This document shows, piece by piece, positions 35,471-45,517 of a stretch of 64,000 nt of DNA (positions are counted from its first letter, which is position 1; each line of letters starts with the position of its first letter). The stretch comes from Malurus cyaneus samueli (taxonomy: Eukaryota > Chordata > Aves > Passeriformes > Maluridae). A program made the position numbers and the translations under genes. The notes below the pieces were generated by a model, which saw nothing but the letters and a program-made list of their open reading frames with translations, was not told the DNA's origin and did not search any database. The stretch lies in the NCBI GenBank assembly GCA_009741485.1, contig CM019230.1, positions 9,958,010 to 10,022,009 on the forward strand, given 5' to 3'.

Positions 35471-37780
35471 GGCATAGTGCTTAAGCATGATTCTAGTGAA
35501 GGGTGGAGGTTTGAGGGGTTTGTCTATAAGACAGATACAGTCCTGGCCTGACCATATGCCCTTCTCAAGAGCCCAGTGGCGAGGCAGGACACAGCTGTAG
35601 AAATCAAAGTATTTTTTCATGCAAGATGAAGGCTGTGTTGAGGAACAGTAGATCTCCTTTGGTCTTTATTTTCTATATGCAAATCTAAAAAGCCCCCTTT
35701 TCATTTCTTTTTCCTGGGACTTTTTGGGTTTTTGTTTTTAGGGCTCTGACCTGGGACTTTGAGGCTGCATTTGGGAAGTCTCCTAGATGTTTCTCTGAAA
35801 TTATTTGGGTTTTATTTCCAGATCCAGCACAACAGGAAGCATTTGGTCTGTGTGCCCAAGCGGTGTCCACCTTTTGTTACTTCTGCCCTCCAAGGCCCCT
35901 CAGTAACCATGGCCAGAGAAAGCTGGCCCCCAAGGCTTGAATTACAGTGAAGCCATGGATAGAAAATACACCATGAAATTTTATGGCTCCTGCAAAGAGG
36001 CTGCCATCCCCCCTTTCTTTTTTTTATAGCCATTCCACAGTCTATTAAACCATTACTGTCTGCTCCCCCACTTCCCGCCAAGATCTGTGTCCATTTCAAA
36101 ATACAACACTTTGGATTTCCAAGTAGTCCTTGGGAATTCCCCCGATCATTCACACTGTTCAGACCTTTACTGATTTTTTTAAAAAACTGTAATCTATTGG
36201 TTCTTATGCACAGGTACATATTGCTCTCAGCCCCTTGTCCCCTCACTTTCACCTCCTCTTTCTTCACACAAAACAGAAAAAATCTTGCTGTGATGATTCT
36301 GAGCAAGAATTACTGTCTGGTTGTGCTTTGCTGGTCCTGTGTGGAGGGATACTCTGAATTTCCAGCCTAAATGGTGCATCTTAGTCTTCTCCTGTGGTGA
36401 GAGTCAAAGGCTACAGGTGAGGCTGCTTTGCAAAATTATTCATAGTCCTACAAGCTGTAGAGCTGTGAGTACTTTCCACCTGAAGACATATTTAGTTCCA
36501 AACATCAAGTATGATTCCAAGCAATCTTTCTGCTGTTTCTTTCTTGTGGTGTTACAATTCCATCTCTTTCCTCACTGTTGTTTTATAAAGAGGGAACTGG
36601 ATTCCACTTGTTTCTGGAAATCACTTTTGCACATGTGGTGAGCTTTGCTATTTCTTGTGATGGGAAGGTTTTCCTTCCCTTTAAACATTTGGGTAGGTTT
36701 CATATCTCCCTCCCCCAGTTTTTTGTTCTGGAAGGTGGAACAAAACCCCTTCAGCTGTGACAGGTGTGCCCAAGAGGGAACACACAGACCCTGCCGGGTG
36801 CCGGTATCACTCTGCAGGGAACTCGTGAGGTTGGATACTGGTGCAAGGTGTTCCTGCCAGTTCCCTCCTGAAACTGGTCCAGCTCTAAACCAAACCAGAT
36901 TTCCATAACAAATGTGTCTCTGCAACTTATACGCCTATTGGAAGGGGATTGCAGGTGCCAGGGGTGTGATTTGCCTTTGATTACAAAATAGCTCCCTTGT
37001 GGTGCCTGTGTAAAAAGCACACGTTTTTCTGAAGGTGATTTTCCACCTCATCCTTGTTTCCTTTTCCTGCTCGTTCTGCACTGCATAAATAGCCACAGGG
37101 ATCCGGGCAGCCTGGAAAAGCCCAGGGCAGGGCTGCTGCTGCGGTTCCAGCCCAGCAATGCTGCTGACTCCTCTGTAGCAGCAGATGGCTCACATGTACT
37201 CAGTGATTTATGCTCTGTAGTCATTTTGAGATGCTGCGTGATGGTTTAGGACCACCTGCAGCATCCCGGGGAGGATGAGAGTCTCGGTGCTTTGCCAGCC
37301 AAATGGAAATGCTGTATTTAATCTCCAAGCTGTGCAAACAGGGCTCTGGACAAGCAGCTTGGTGCAAACTCTGCTTCCCCTGTGGCTCCTGCTTTCCGCG
37401 ACGATTCCTCTCCGCAGGCACAGCTGTCTTCAGCACAGATCCCGTGCCTGGCTCCGGGGAGCTGGGGAACCACTAGAGGGAGATGGGAATGACTCCCGCT
37501 ATCTGTAATTCTCATGTTTTCTCTAGCAAATAATAACCTTTTTAGCTGCACGGCTGGAACAAGGCTCCAGTCACTCTCTGGGACCTGTACGTGGAAGGAG
37601 GAGCTCAGCCAGGTCTGCTGGGTCTTTATTTAGGGACACATCTTTGGTCTTTTTCTTAAGGTAAATCACACAGCCTCATTCTGTGCTTGAATTCCGAACC
37701 CAAAACTTTGTGGATGTTTCCACTTACGTTAAACGGGAGTTATTCATGTTCTCTGAGAAGTTATATAATTTTCTGTTCTT
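35471..37780. other. single-copy DNA, no gene recognised
   Basis: About 2.3 kb. The longest open frame (35812-36306, minus, 164 codons) has no recognisable domain. Near 37690-37760 the sequence (for example AAACGGGAGTTATTCATG) faintly resembles an ancient sauropsid interspersed repeat. No gene supported. Confidence 0.4.
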
Positions 37781-37940
37781 CAGCTTTTTTACCTCAGATA
37801 AGAAGTGCTTGGGGCATCTGTAGGTGCAGGCAAAGTACAAGGGTGCCTGCATTTCCCTATCCCCGACTTAACTCAGAATGCAGGGTTTGTCTTTAAGGTA
37901 AAGGCTAGTCTGTGCTGCCAGTGGTTAGCCAGAAATTTGA
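37781..37940 (+). repeat. copy A of a diverged 160-bp duplicated segment
   Basis: This segment aligns by eye over its full length with 38886-39045, at roughly two thirds identity and the same length. Shared blocks include GGGGCATCTGTAG, CAAGGGTGCCTGCAT, CTATCCCCGACTTAA, TTAAGGTAAA and CTGTGCTGCCAGTG. In one frame it reads QGCLHFPIPDLTQN and then AGFVFK up to an AAG|GTAAAG donor-like site at 37897/37898, but a TAA lies in that frame at 37799-37801. It is either an old interspersed repeat or one of two duplicated exon-like units. I do not recognise a protein family. Confidence 0.55.
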
Positions 37941-38885
37941 AAAATGGAAGCAGAATGATAAATACTTCCCATCCCTAAATATGGATCTTGCTTGGTAATA
38001 CATGGAAGCATACAAAACCATTGGTTTGAAGTAAGTTCATATGACTAAAATGAAGAAAATAATTGTTCTCAGTGTATTTCCCTCAAACATTTTTATTTCT
38101 ATCCTCTTTTTCATCTTTCCACTGTGATTTAAAAATAAATAAATAAATAAAAGATAGGAAAAAAGCTAAAAGCAGCAGTGTGTGAGTGTGTGAATGTGTG
38201 TGAGTGAAAGATTGTTGAAAATTGAGACACAGTTTCTTGGTTTGAAACAATGTGAGAATTTTCATTACTTGCATTTGAAAAAAACCCCAGAAACAACAAA
38301 ACCCAGAGTAAACTGAAACCTCATGTGCAAACTGTCACATTCTTTCAGAAGCTATTTTTCACTTGAAAGCACTTGCTCATAGAAAGCATCTTGCCCAGCC
38401 TTATTAGGAACACAAAAGCCACACCTAATTGGTTTATATGTTGACAGGCGTCTTATTACTGAGAATAACAGTGCGTGTGTTTCTCCCCTCACTGTGCAGG
38501 ATAGCCAGGCTGAACCCTGTCATCCACCAGCCATGGGATTGGCTGCTGTGAGAAGAGGCAGCAGTTTGGTGGCTTCATTTCTCCCTTTTTCATTGCAAAT
38601 CAGCTGTTTGCAAATGTAACCTGGGTGCTGGGAATTACCCATTTGATGTGGTGGTTCTTGGTGTCTTGCACCTTCAGGGTTCATTGTGGTCCAGCTGGAA
38701 CATCAGGTGTCCTGCTGGACACTGGAGCTGTTAAACACAGGAGGTTTGGGGCTGAACTGTCCCAAACCGATGTCCATTTTGTGAATCCACCCTGGAGCTG
38801 TGGTGCTGGATCGAGCAGTGTCCAGAGGCACCACACTCTGCCTGGATGCTCCTGGTTTCCTCTCTCTTTATGTGGTTGGAGTTGG
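37941..38885. other. spacer between the duplicated segments
   Basis: About 945 bp, with an (AAAT)n plus TG-rich simple-repeat cluster near 38131-38206. A frame in the second half reads GVLLDTGAV, which looks like a retropepsin active-site motif, but it has none of the expected flanking residues. No gene supported. Confidence 0.4.
38131..38206. repeat. (AAAT)n and TG-rich simple repeats
   Basis: About five AAAT units at 38131-38153, then a TGTGTGAGTGTGTGAATGTG region at 38178-38206. Ordinary microsatellite-like sequence. Confidence 0.8.
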
Positions 38886-39045
38886 CAGCTTGTTTCCACC
38901 CAGGATAAAAAATGTTGGGGCCATCTATAGCCACAGACAGAGCACAAGGCTGTCTTCATCTTCCCATCCCTGATTTAAGCCAAAATCCATTACTTGCCTT
39001 TCAGGTAAAACTATTCTGTGCTGCCAGTGATAAACTGGCAATTTG
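38886..39045 (+). repeat. copy B of a diverged 160-bp duplicated segment
   Basis: Partner of 37781-37940. In the frame aligned codon by codon with copy A it reads QGCLHLPIPDLSQN, then PLLAFQ up to a CAG|GTAAAA donor-like site at 39004/39005. A TAA (38906-38908) sits at the position matching the TAA of copy A, followed in this copy by ATG (38912-38914). In the 14-codon core, 9 of 11 differences from copy A fall at third positions (hand count). Over the whole segment the bias is much weaker (about 12, 8 and 14 differences at positions 1, 2 and 3). Confidence 0.55.
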
Positions 39046-39989
39046 AAATCTGAAATTAGAACACTGTGTTGGCTGAGGTTTTACCTGGGGATCTCAGGAG
39101 ACACCAGAGGAAGATTTCCTGCTTGGTGAACACTGGCATGTAGCTCTTGCATTAATTATTATGTGGGATTTTCAGAAATGCCTGCACGAGGAAGGCAGTT
39201 GAGACCTCAGCAGCTTTGGTGTTTTCAAAAGCCTCTTTACCTCTCCAAATTCTTGTTCTCTGCTGGGGACTGGCAACCCCCACTTGGTGGCAACATGATG
39301 GTCCCATGCAGCTTCCACTTCAGAGTAAATTAGAACTGGTGTAAACCCAAGACAGAAATCACATTTGAACACAAGACCATTACTCCAAGCCCTTTGAAGA
39401 AGTTGGTTCTAGGAGATTTTGCTGCCCAGACAACCACATGGGCCTCCTCTGCCAGCTCGGTGCACCTCCAGCTGGTGCAGAATTGCTGTTTCTTGGTTCA
39501 CCTCATAGCCCCCAGCTCCAAATTATGAATATCTTCAGGGGAAATGAAGGGCTATGTAGTAGTTAATGGCTTCAAAAAGCCATTGAACAGCTGAGAGGTG
39601 GATGAGAAATGTCTTTGTGCCATTGCACAGTTCTCCTTCTTGAACCATATTTGCAGGATCCCAGGAGTTGCTGCATTTGGAATAATATTTGTTGGAAAGC
39701 AAAAGAACTAAAGGCAGTATCAGGAGTTTCAGACAAAACTAGGGTCTTCTTTGCACTAGGGATTCACTCCAAAACCAAATCCTGGCATGTGAAACCCTCA
39801 GGGGTAGCAAGGACCAGTAATGGTTACACCAAGCTTGATCTTGATAGAAGCTCTGGTGTAAACCATGCGCTAAGTTTAAACTCATCCAAAAGTGATGAAA
39901 AGAGAAATTCAGAGGCTGTTCATTAGCTACAGAGCTAATTAAAAATCACAGATTACAGTGTTCATTAACTCTCAGGCACATGGTGAGAG
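39046..39989. other. single-copy DNA, no gene recognised
   Basis: About 940 bp of ordinary sequence. A 105-codon open frame at 39609-39926 has no recognised relative. Confidence 0.4.
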
Positions 39990-40070
39990 TTGGGGTGTCA
40001 TGTGGAGTGCCAGGGGCTGGACTTAATGATCCTTTTGGGGCCCTTCCAACTCAGGATATTCTGTGATTCC
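39990..40070 (+). mobile_element. CR1 LINE 3' end of a different subfamily, ~80 bp
   Basis: The fragment reads GTGCCAGGGGCTGGACTTAA, TGATCCTTTTGGGGCCCTTC, CAACTCAGGATATTCTGTG. The 3' end CAACTCAGGATATTC, in place of the CAACCCAAACCATTC of the other copies, marks it as another CR1 subfamily. No coding remnant. Confidence 0.85.
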
Positions 40071-42902
40071 AGGAATTGGACATTTTCAATTCAAATCTAT
40101 GGTCTGATGTGAGAAAGTCTTTGCTTGGTTGGAGAGGTCAGTGCCTAGCATTGATGGTGAGCTGGGGTGAGTTAGTGACCAGTTGTACCTGTGCTGCCCA
40201 CAGGAATGGCCTCCAAACCTCCATGGGTGGAACAGAGCCAGTAGAAGGGCTGTCAAAACGTGCAGGAGCATCTGAACCTCAGTGAAGACTGACATTGCCC
40301 AGCCACAAAGCCAAAACCCATACAGGGTAGTTGAGAACCTTCAACCAGTTGGCTGTCTGCAGCACAGAGATTCCTTTTGTGCAAAAAACATGTTGTTTTT
40401 TGTTTTTTTTTTTTTTAATAGATATATTTACTGGCATATGCTCGACTGCACAATGAAGATGTGTTGTGCTACTTATGTCTCTTATCCTTTGAGCCCACTG
40501 CCAGTCAGAGTCATCCCTGAGCAGGAGTGAACACGGGTTGGCAGCCACTAATAAAATTATGGATTTTCACACTGGGCTCGCAGGCTCTCGTTAGCCATTC
40601 CACAATGCTGGAGAACGGGTGGTGCTGTGAATACCATGTGCTGTTCCCAAGGCTGTGGCATCTTTTAAAATCAGTCAAATGTGGCCTTGATATAACAGCA
40701 GCAAAGCTTGTCAAGGATTTACTGCTAAAGGGGTTTCAATTGAAAAAAACATGCTTCCCACAAAATCAGAACTTTGAATGAAAAACAAATTCCCATCAGG
40801 AAAAATGAGCCATTGTCTTTCATTTGGGGTTTATTGAAATGTTTCATTTCTCAAATGGAATGGAAAAATTTCAGGTCAAGAGCAATTCATGTTTACTGCC
40901 TGCTAGCCACCTCCTGACCTGTGTCCCTGAGGACATGCCTGGACTTTGCTGCTTTGAGAGCAGCTGGGCCATGGCCTGGGCAGGACCCTGGATCCAAGAC
41001 AACACAAGCAGGAGGCATCATTATCTGTCTGTGTGCAATTTGGGGCTGAAGTGACCAAAATAGGCAGTGAAACTGAAATTCTAATTTTTGAGCAGACTTG
41101 AGTATTGGTAACACCACAAACACATTTACAGAATAGTCATAATTTCAACCTCCCAGGTAGAGAAATTGGGGTTTAAATGGAGTTATTTGCTTGCAGAGGT
41201 GGGAGGGTGTGAGCATGAGTTTATAGCAAAAGATCCTCGCAGTAAGGACCTCATGTCTCTGGTTGGATTTCTCATCTAATGCCAACCTCCAGGACTGAAA
41301 CGAGAGGATGTTTTCCTTCAGGCTACAAAGGAAAATGTTACCCTGGAAAATTTTTAATTTTAGGTGTTGAAATCCAGCTATTTCCTGTGCTATACATGTG
41401 TGACACATACATGACATAATTGAAACTTCTGGAAACTCTTAGAAAATTACCACTCCCCACCCCAATGTCATATAAACTGGAAAGCTGTTTGGAAAGTTGA
41501 AATAGAGCGTGGATAGTGAAATTAATGCATATGTGTAGAAAATCCTTGTTGGTGAAGGTGAAGGGTTTGGTGTTTCTCAGCCTGGCTATTTCATGTGGTT
41601 GACAAAGAGTGCTTTAGGCCAAGGCTCTGTACATGGGGCTGAGATTTTGCATAGAAATCAGTGATAAAACACTGATGTAAACATTTCTTTGCTGATTCCA
41701 CTGACAAAATATTCTTGCCTGAGTACATGCCTAACCATGCTGTCCAGCTAGCCTGCTAATTAGACCCCCAATATCTGTTTAGATTATTAAGGGAGCTGAA
41801 AGACTTTTTAAAGCAACATTAGATGTAGCTGAAGAGACTGCTTCTGGGGCTGGGAGATTCTGCAAGTGTGGGTCATGTTTTCAGCTTTTTTGTGCTGAGT
41901 TTGGGGGACGTTTGTTCAAAAACTTGCTGTGCTGTGAGTCTGGTGGAGTGAAGTGGCTCCCCAAGTCCATGGTACTGGTGCTGCTGGGAAAGGTTTTTTG
42001 ATGGGAGAAGTAGTTTTTCAAATTGATCAGCCCTGGACAGAAATTAGGAGCACGTGAGAAAAGGAACTTTCCATTAAGTAATAGGGAATTTGAGCTGGAG
42101 TTTTTTACAGAATCATTTGAAAATAGAATATTTCAGGTAACTCCAACAAAATAACATATTCCTTCTTGGCTTAAGCTTGTCCGAAAGGAAATGTTTCATT
42201 TTGATTTGCCCAATGAAATACTCAATTTGTTTGGGAAAAAAAGAAAAGAAAAAGAAGAGTGTTTGTCGTGATGTAGTTTTACTTTGTAAATATGTCATTT
42301 TCAATCAGAAAAAAAAAACCAAAACAATTCCAGTAGAAAATTCCCTGCTGGTTCCTGGTGCAACCAGTGGCTGCTGGAGACAAACTGGGGCTGCTTTTAC
42401 AGCCTTCAAGGCTGACCCTTTCTCTTTGATCACTGCTGATTCACTTCCTAGCAGTGGGTGCTCCACTGCCTGGAACGCTCCATTCTCATTGCTGCCCTTT
42501 GTTTTGGAAAGTTGCTATAAGCTTTTAGCATCCCAGTGGGCAGGGAGAAAGGATCTTTATACAAATTTCTACTTGGCCAGAAACAAGCCTGGCTCTCCTT
42601 TCACACGGGCTCACCCTGAAGGAAAAAAACAGCTTTTTGTGACCTGCTGCCCTCAGAGTTACCTTTGTTTGGACTGTACAGTGTGTCTTTATCAGCTCTG
42701 GCCACACTGAGCCAGCTTTTCTGGGGCAGCAGGAGGCACAGCCTGTGCTGAGCAAGGACAAACTGCCTGTTCATCGTCAGCACAAAAAGGACCTTCCTTT
42801 CTCAGTGACCTTCAAAGCCAGGCATGGGTGGGACATGGTTTCACTCTGGGACTGCTGCCTCATGGGTGGCATTTTCTGGGGCTGCCCTGGGTTCCTAGAA
42901 AA
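40071..42902. other. single-copy DNA, no gene recognised
   Basis: About 2.8 kb. It contains a T-rich run (40393-40416), a shared GAAATGTTTCATTT motif at 40836 and 42188, and the longest open frame outside the minisatellite (42177-42710, 177 codons), which looks like chance: lysine runs from A-rich DNA at its start, then no domain. No gene supported. Confidence 0.4.
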
Positions 42903-43203
42903 ATAGAATCATGGAATGATTTGGCTTGCAAGGCACTTTAAAGTCCATCTAACTACAGCAGGGACACCTTCCACTATCCCAGGCTGCTCCAAGCCTGGTC
43001 CAGCCTGGCCCTGGACACTTCCACAGTTGCTCTGGGCACCCTGTGCCAGGGCTTCCCCACCCTCACAGGGAAGAATTTCTTCTTCACATCTGATCTAAAC
43101 CTCTCTGTCAGTTTGGAGCTCTTACCCCTTGTCCTGACACTCCAGTTCCTGAGGAGTACTCCATCTCCATCTTCCTTGTAATCCGTTCAGACACTGGAAG
43201 GTG
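42903..43203 (-). mobile_element. CR1 LINE 3' end, ~300 bp
   Basis: Antisense CR1: ATAGAATCATGGAATGATTT, GGGACACCTTCCACTATCCC, CTGTGCCAGGGCTTCCCC, CCTCACAGGGAAGAATTTC. It lacks the GGGATCCAGGGGCAGCC block found in other copies: CACTTCCACAGTTGCTCTG reads straight across, an internal deletion of about 20 bp. Confidence 0.92.
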
Positions 43204-45249
43204 CTGGGAGATCTCCAGGTGGGTTTGGGTGGTGGACAACACAGTCATGAACTGTAGAAAAAAGGGGTTGGACATCAACAGAAATTTCTGGAAAGTTTGA
43301 TATCTGCAACTCCCTTGCCTTGTTCTTGTCTATGTGCACTTGGGCTTGAGGTGGATGAGAGCACCTCCACCTCAGACTCTATAGACACAGACAAAGTCTG
43401 CCTCATTGTCAGGTCAATTGTGTATTTAGACATCAGTTATTATATTTTTTTAAACTATATTTACTTATTAACACACAGGCTTTAAATAGACATATTTAAG
43501 ATCTGTGGGGTACATGGGACAGGGATAATGGGGGGAGGCACTTGGGCACAGCCCTACTCCAACCTTTAGCAAACAATCTGTGGCTTTTCAAACTGTGAGT
43601 TCCAAACGGTGTGGATGCAATCTGAAGTTTAGCAGCAGAGGAAAATACAGAGAAGGCCGGACAGTTTCAATCTAGCCTTATTGGTTTGTTTTATTATAGA
43701 AAAAAAACCAAGCAAACCTTCTTATCAGCAGGCCGCACATTTACTTGCCAAACTTTCATTTTTTATCTACAGTGATGAGGTTTTGCGAGGAAAGAAGGAA
43801 TTAATTTTTGGTTTGGGGCAATGAGGAACTGTGATTTTTGGGATTTTCTTTCTTTGTTTGCTTAAAATTCTGGGGACCTGCTGCAAAGCAAGACCTGAAT
43901 AGCACCACATCTTGACAAGGTCTGGAGGAACAAGGTCCCTGAAGGAACATTAAATATTTCAGTGTTCAGATCTGAAGACAATTCCTGCCTTTCTTCCTCA
44001 GCCTTTACTTTTATTAGGTCAGTCTTTTCTGTGCTTATTATGAAGAAAAATTGAGCAGGTTTTGGGGGAGGGAGAAATTAACAGAAATATGGGTTTGATC
44101 TGGCACAGTGTGCTGGAGTCTACTGGCATACTGGGAGTTGTCTTAAGACTTAGTAAGAAACTGTTATCGGGGGGCTGCTGAGGACTCACAGGAGGTCTCT
44201 CTGTTTAGAAGACAGATGGGGCTGTCCCAAGGGCAGCTCTTATCATGAAGGGGAGGCTGTTACAGCAACCAGTGGGTTTCTTGTCAGTCCAGAGTGCACA
44301 TCCCTTGCAGAAAAATTAACAGTACAAACTGTCCTAGTCATGGGTTGAAGGACATTGACCTGGGAAATGGTGTTTACAGTACACAGCATCTCTCCAAGGT
44401 CTTCCTGATAGGGACATTGTTTTGTCTGTGACCAACAGGCTCTCTCCTCTTTGACCCTTCATCTGGGTCCAGCAGCATCACCCTGAATTCTTCTCTTTGA
44501 CTTCATTTTTTCAGTTGAGAAATTAATCCCTCTGACCCTGTTTTATCAGAGATAGTTTTCCCTGCATTGTTCTGGGCTGGGCAAGAACTGCACAACTCAG
44601 CTCAGCTCAGAATCAGCACCACGTCCAAAACACTGATTTAGAACCTCGTGTTTCCAAAACATCCTTTTTGTTTATCTCACTACTGTGTTGTCTGCGTGGC
44701 CCTCCTGTACACAAATGGAAGGGCTCTTGCCAAAATACCTCAAGCAACTTGCTTTGCAAAATGCTGCCTTTCAGAAGTCTTTCTTAAGTGAATAAAAAAC
44801 AGATCTTGGGAAACATTTAGGCTTTTAGTCTAAGTAGCATTATTAACATCTTGTAATAATAATCATTAAAAAATACCATATTTTACTATAAATAATACGA
44901 TTTTAAATCAAAATCAGTTTTGGTAAAAGGTTATTAGTAGTATTAAAAGTTAAAAGAGATGAAGTTGAGTATGAAAAAGTCCCAGTAGTTGTGTTTGGCA
45001 GTGTTTAATCAAATCTGCAGTTTGTCCCAGCTCTCCCAGGGCTGCCTGTTCATGGACTTCAACCTGCAAAGAAAGAGTGGGCATCACTTTTAGTTCCCAC
45101 TTTTTAAACTTGAAGAATAGTTTTGATTTGCAGGAAATGTGCCAACATTCCATCAATTGCTTCACTTGAAGGTGTGGAGGGTGTGAAATGTGTTGCTTTT
45201 GTCAGTCTTTGGGAGAAAACGGGCAGTGAACTGGAGTTGCAGCTGATCC
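43204..45249. other. single-copy DNA, no gene recognised
   Basis: About 2 kb with few open frames. The AT-rich stretch 44800-44950 has many short A/T runs. No gene, RNA or transposon feature recognised. Confidence 0.4.
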
Positions 45250-45517
45250 CATAGAATTGCAGAATGGTTTGGCTTGGAAGGAACCTTAAATGTCATCTCC
45301 TCCCACCTGCTTACCATGGGCAGGGACACCTTCCACTGTCCCAGGGTGCTCCAAGCCCCATCCAACCTGGCCTTGAACACTTCCAGGGATGGGACAGCCA
45401 CAGCTTCTCTGGGCAATCTTTGCCATGGCCTCCCCCCACTCTGAGTAAATCTAAATCTCTTTTCATTTAAAACCATCTTCCCTTATCTGATCACTATCTG
45501 CCCATATAAAAAGTATT
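45250..45517 (-). mobile_element. CR1 LINE 3' end, ~270 bp, with ORF2 C-terminal motif
   Basis: Antisense CR1. On the minus strand the frame still reads PWQRLPREAVAVPSLEVFKA, the conserved C-terminal end of CR1 ORF2, followed by the 3'-UTR part with KVSLPM. On the + strand it starts CATAGAATTGCAGAATGG and includes CACCTTCCACTGTCCCAG and GGGATGGGACAGCCACAGC. The protein is truncated, so the copy is dead. Confidence 0.93.

Noticed and set aside
35812..36306. 164-codon minus-strand open frame
   Set aside because: No recognisable domain, and overlaps other open frames; treated as chance.
38698..38730. LLDTGA-like retropepsin motif in a + strand frame
   Set aside because: Only the six-residue core matches. 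The flap and other conserved protease parts are absent, and there is no adjacent gag or pol similarity.
42177..42710. Longest open frame outside the minisatellite (177 codons, +)
   Set aside because: Begins in A-rich DNA giving lysine runs, no domain, signal or splice pattern, and a length possible by chance in 64 kb.
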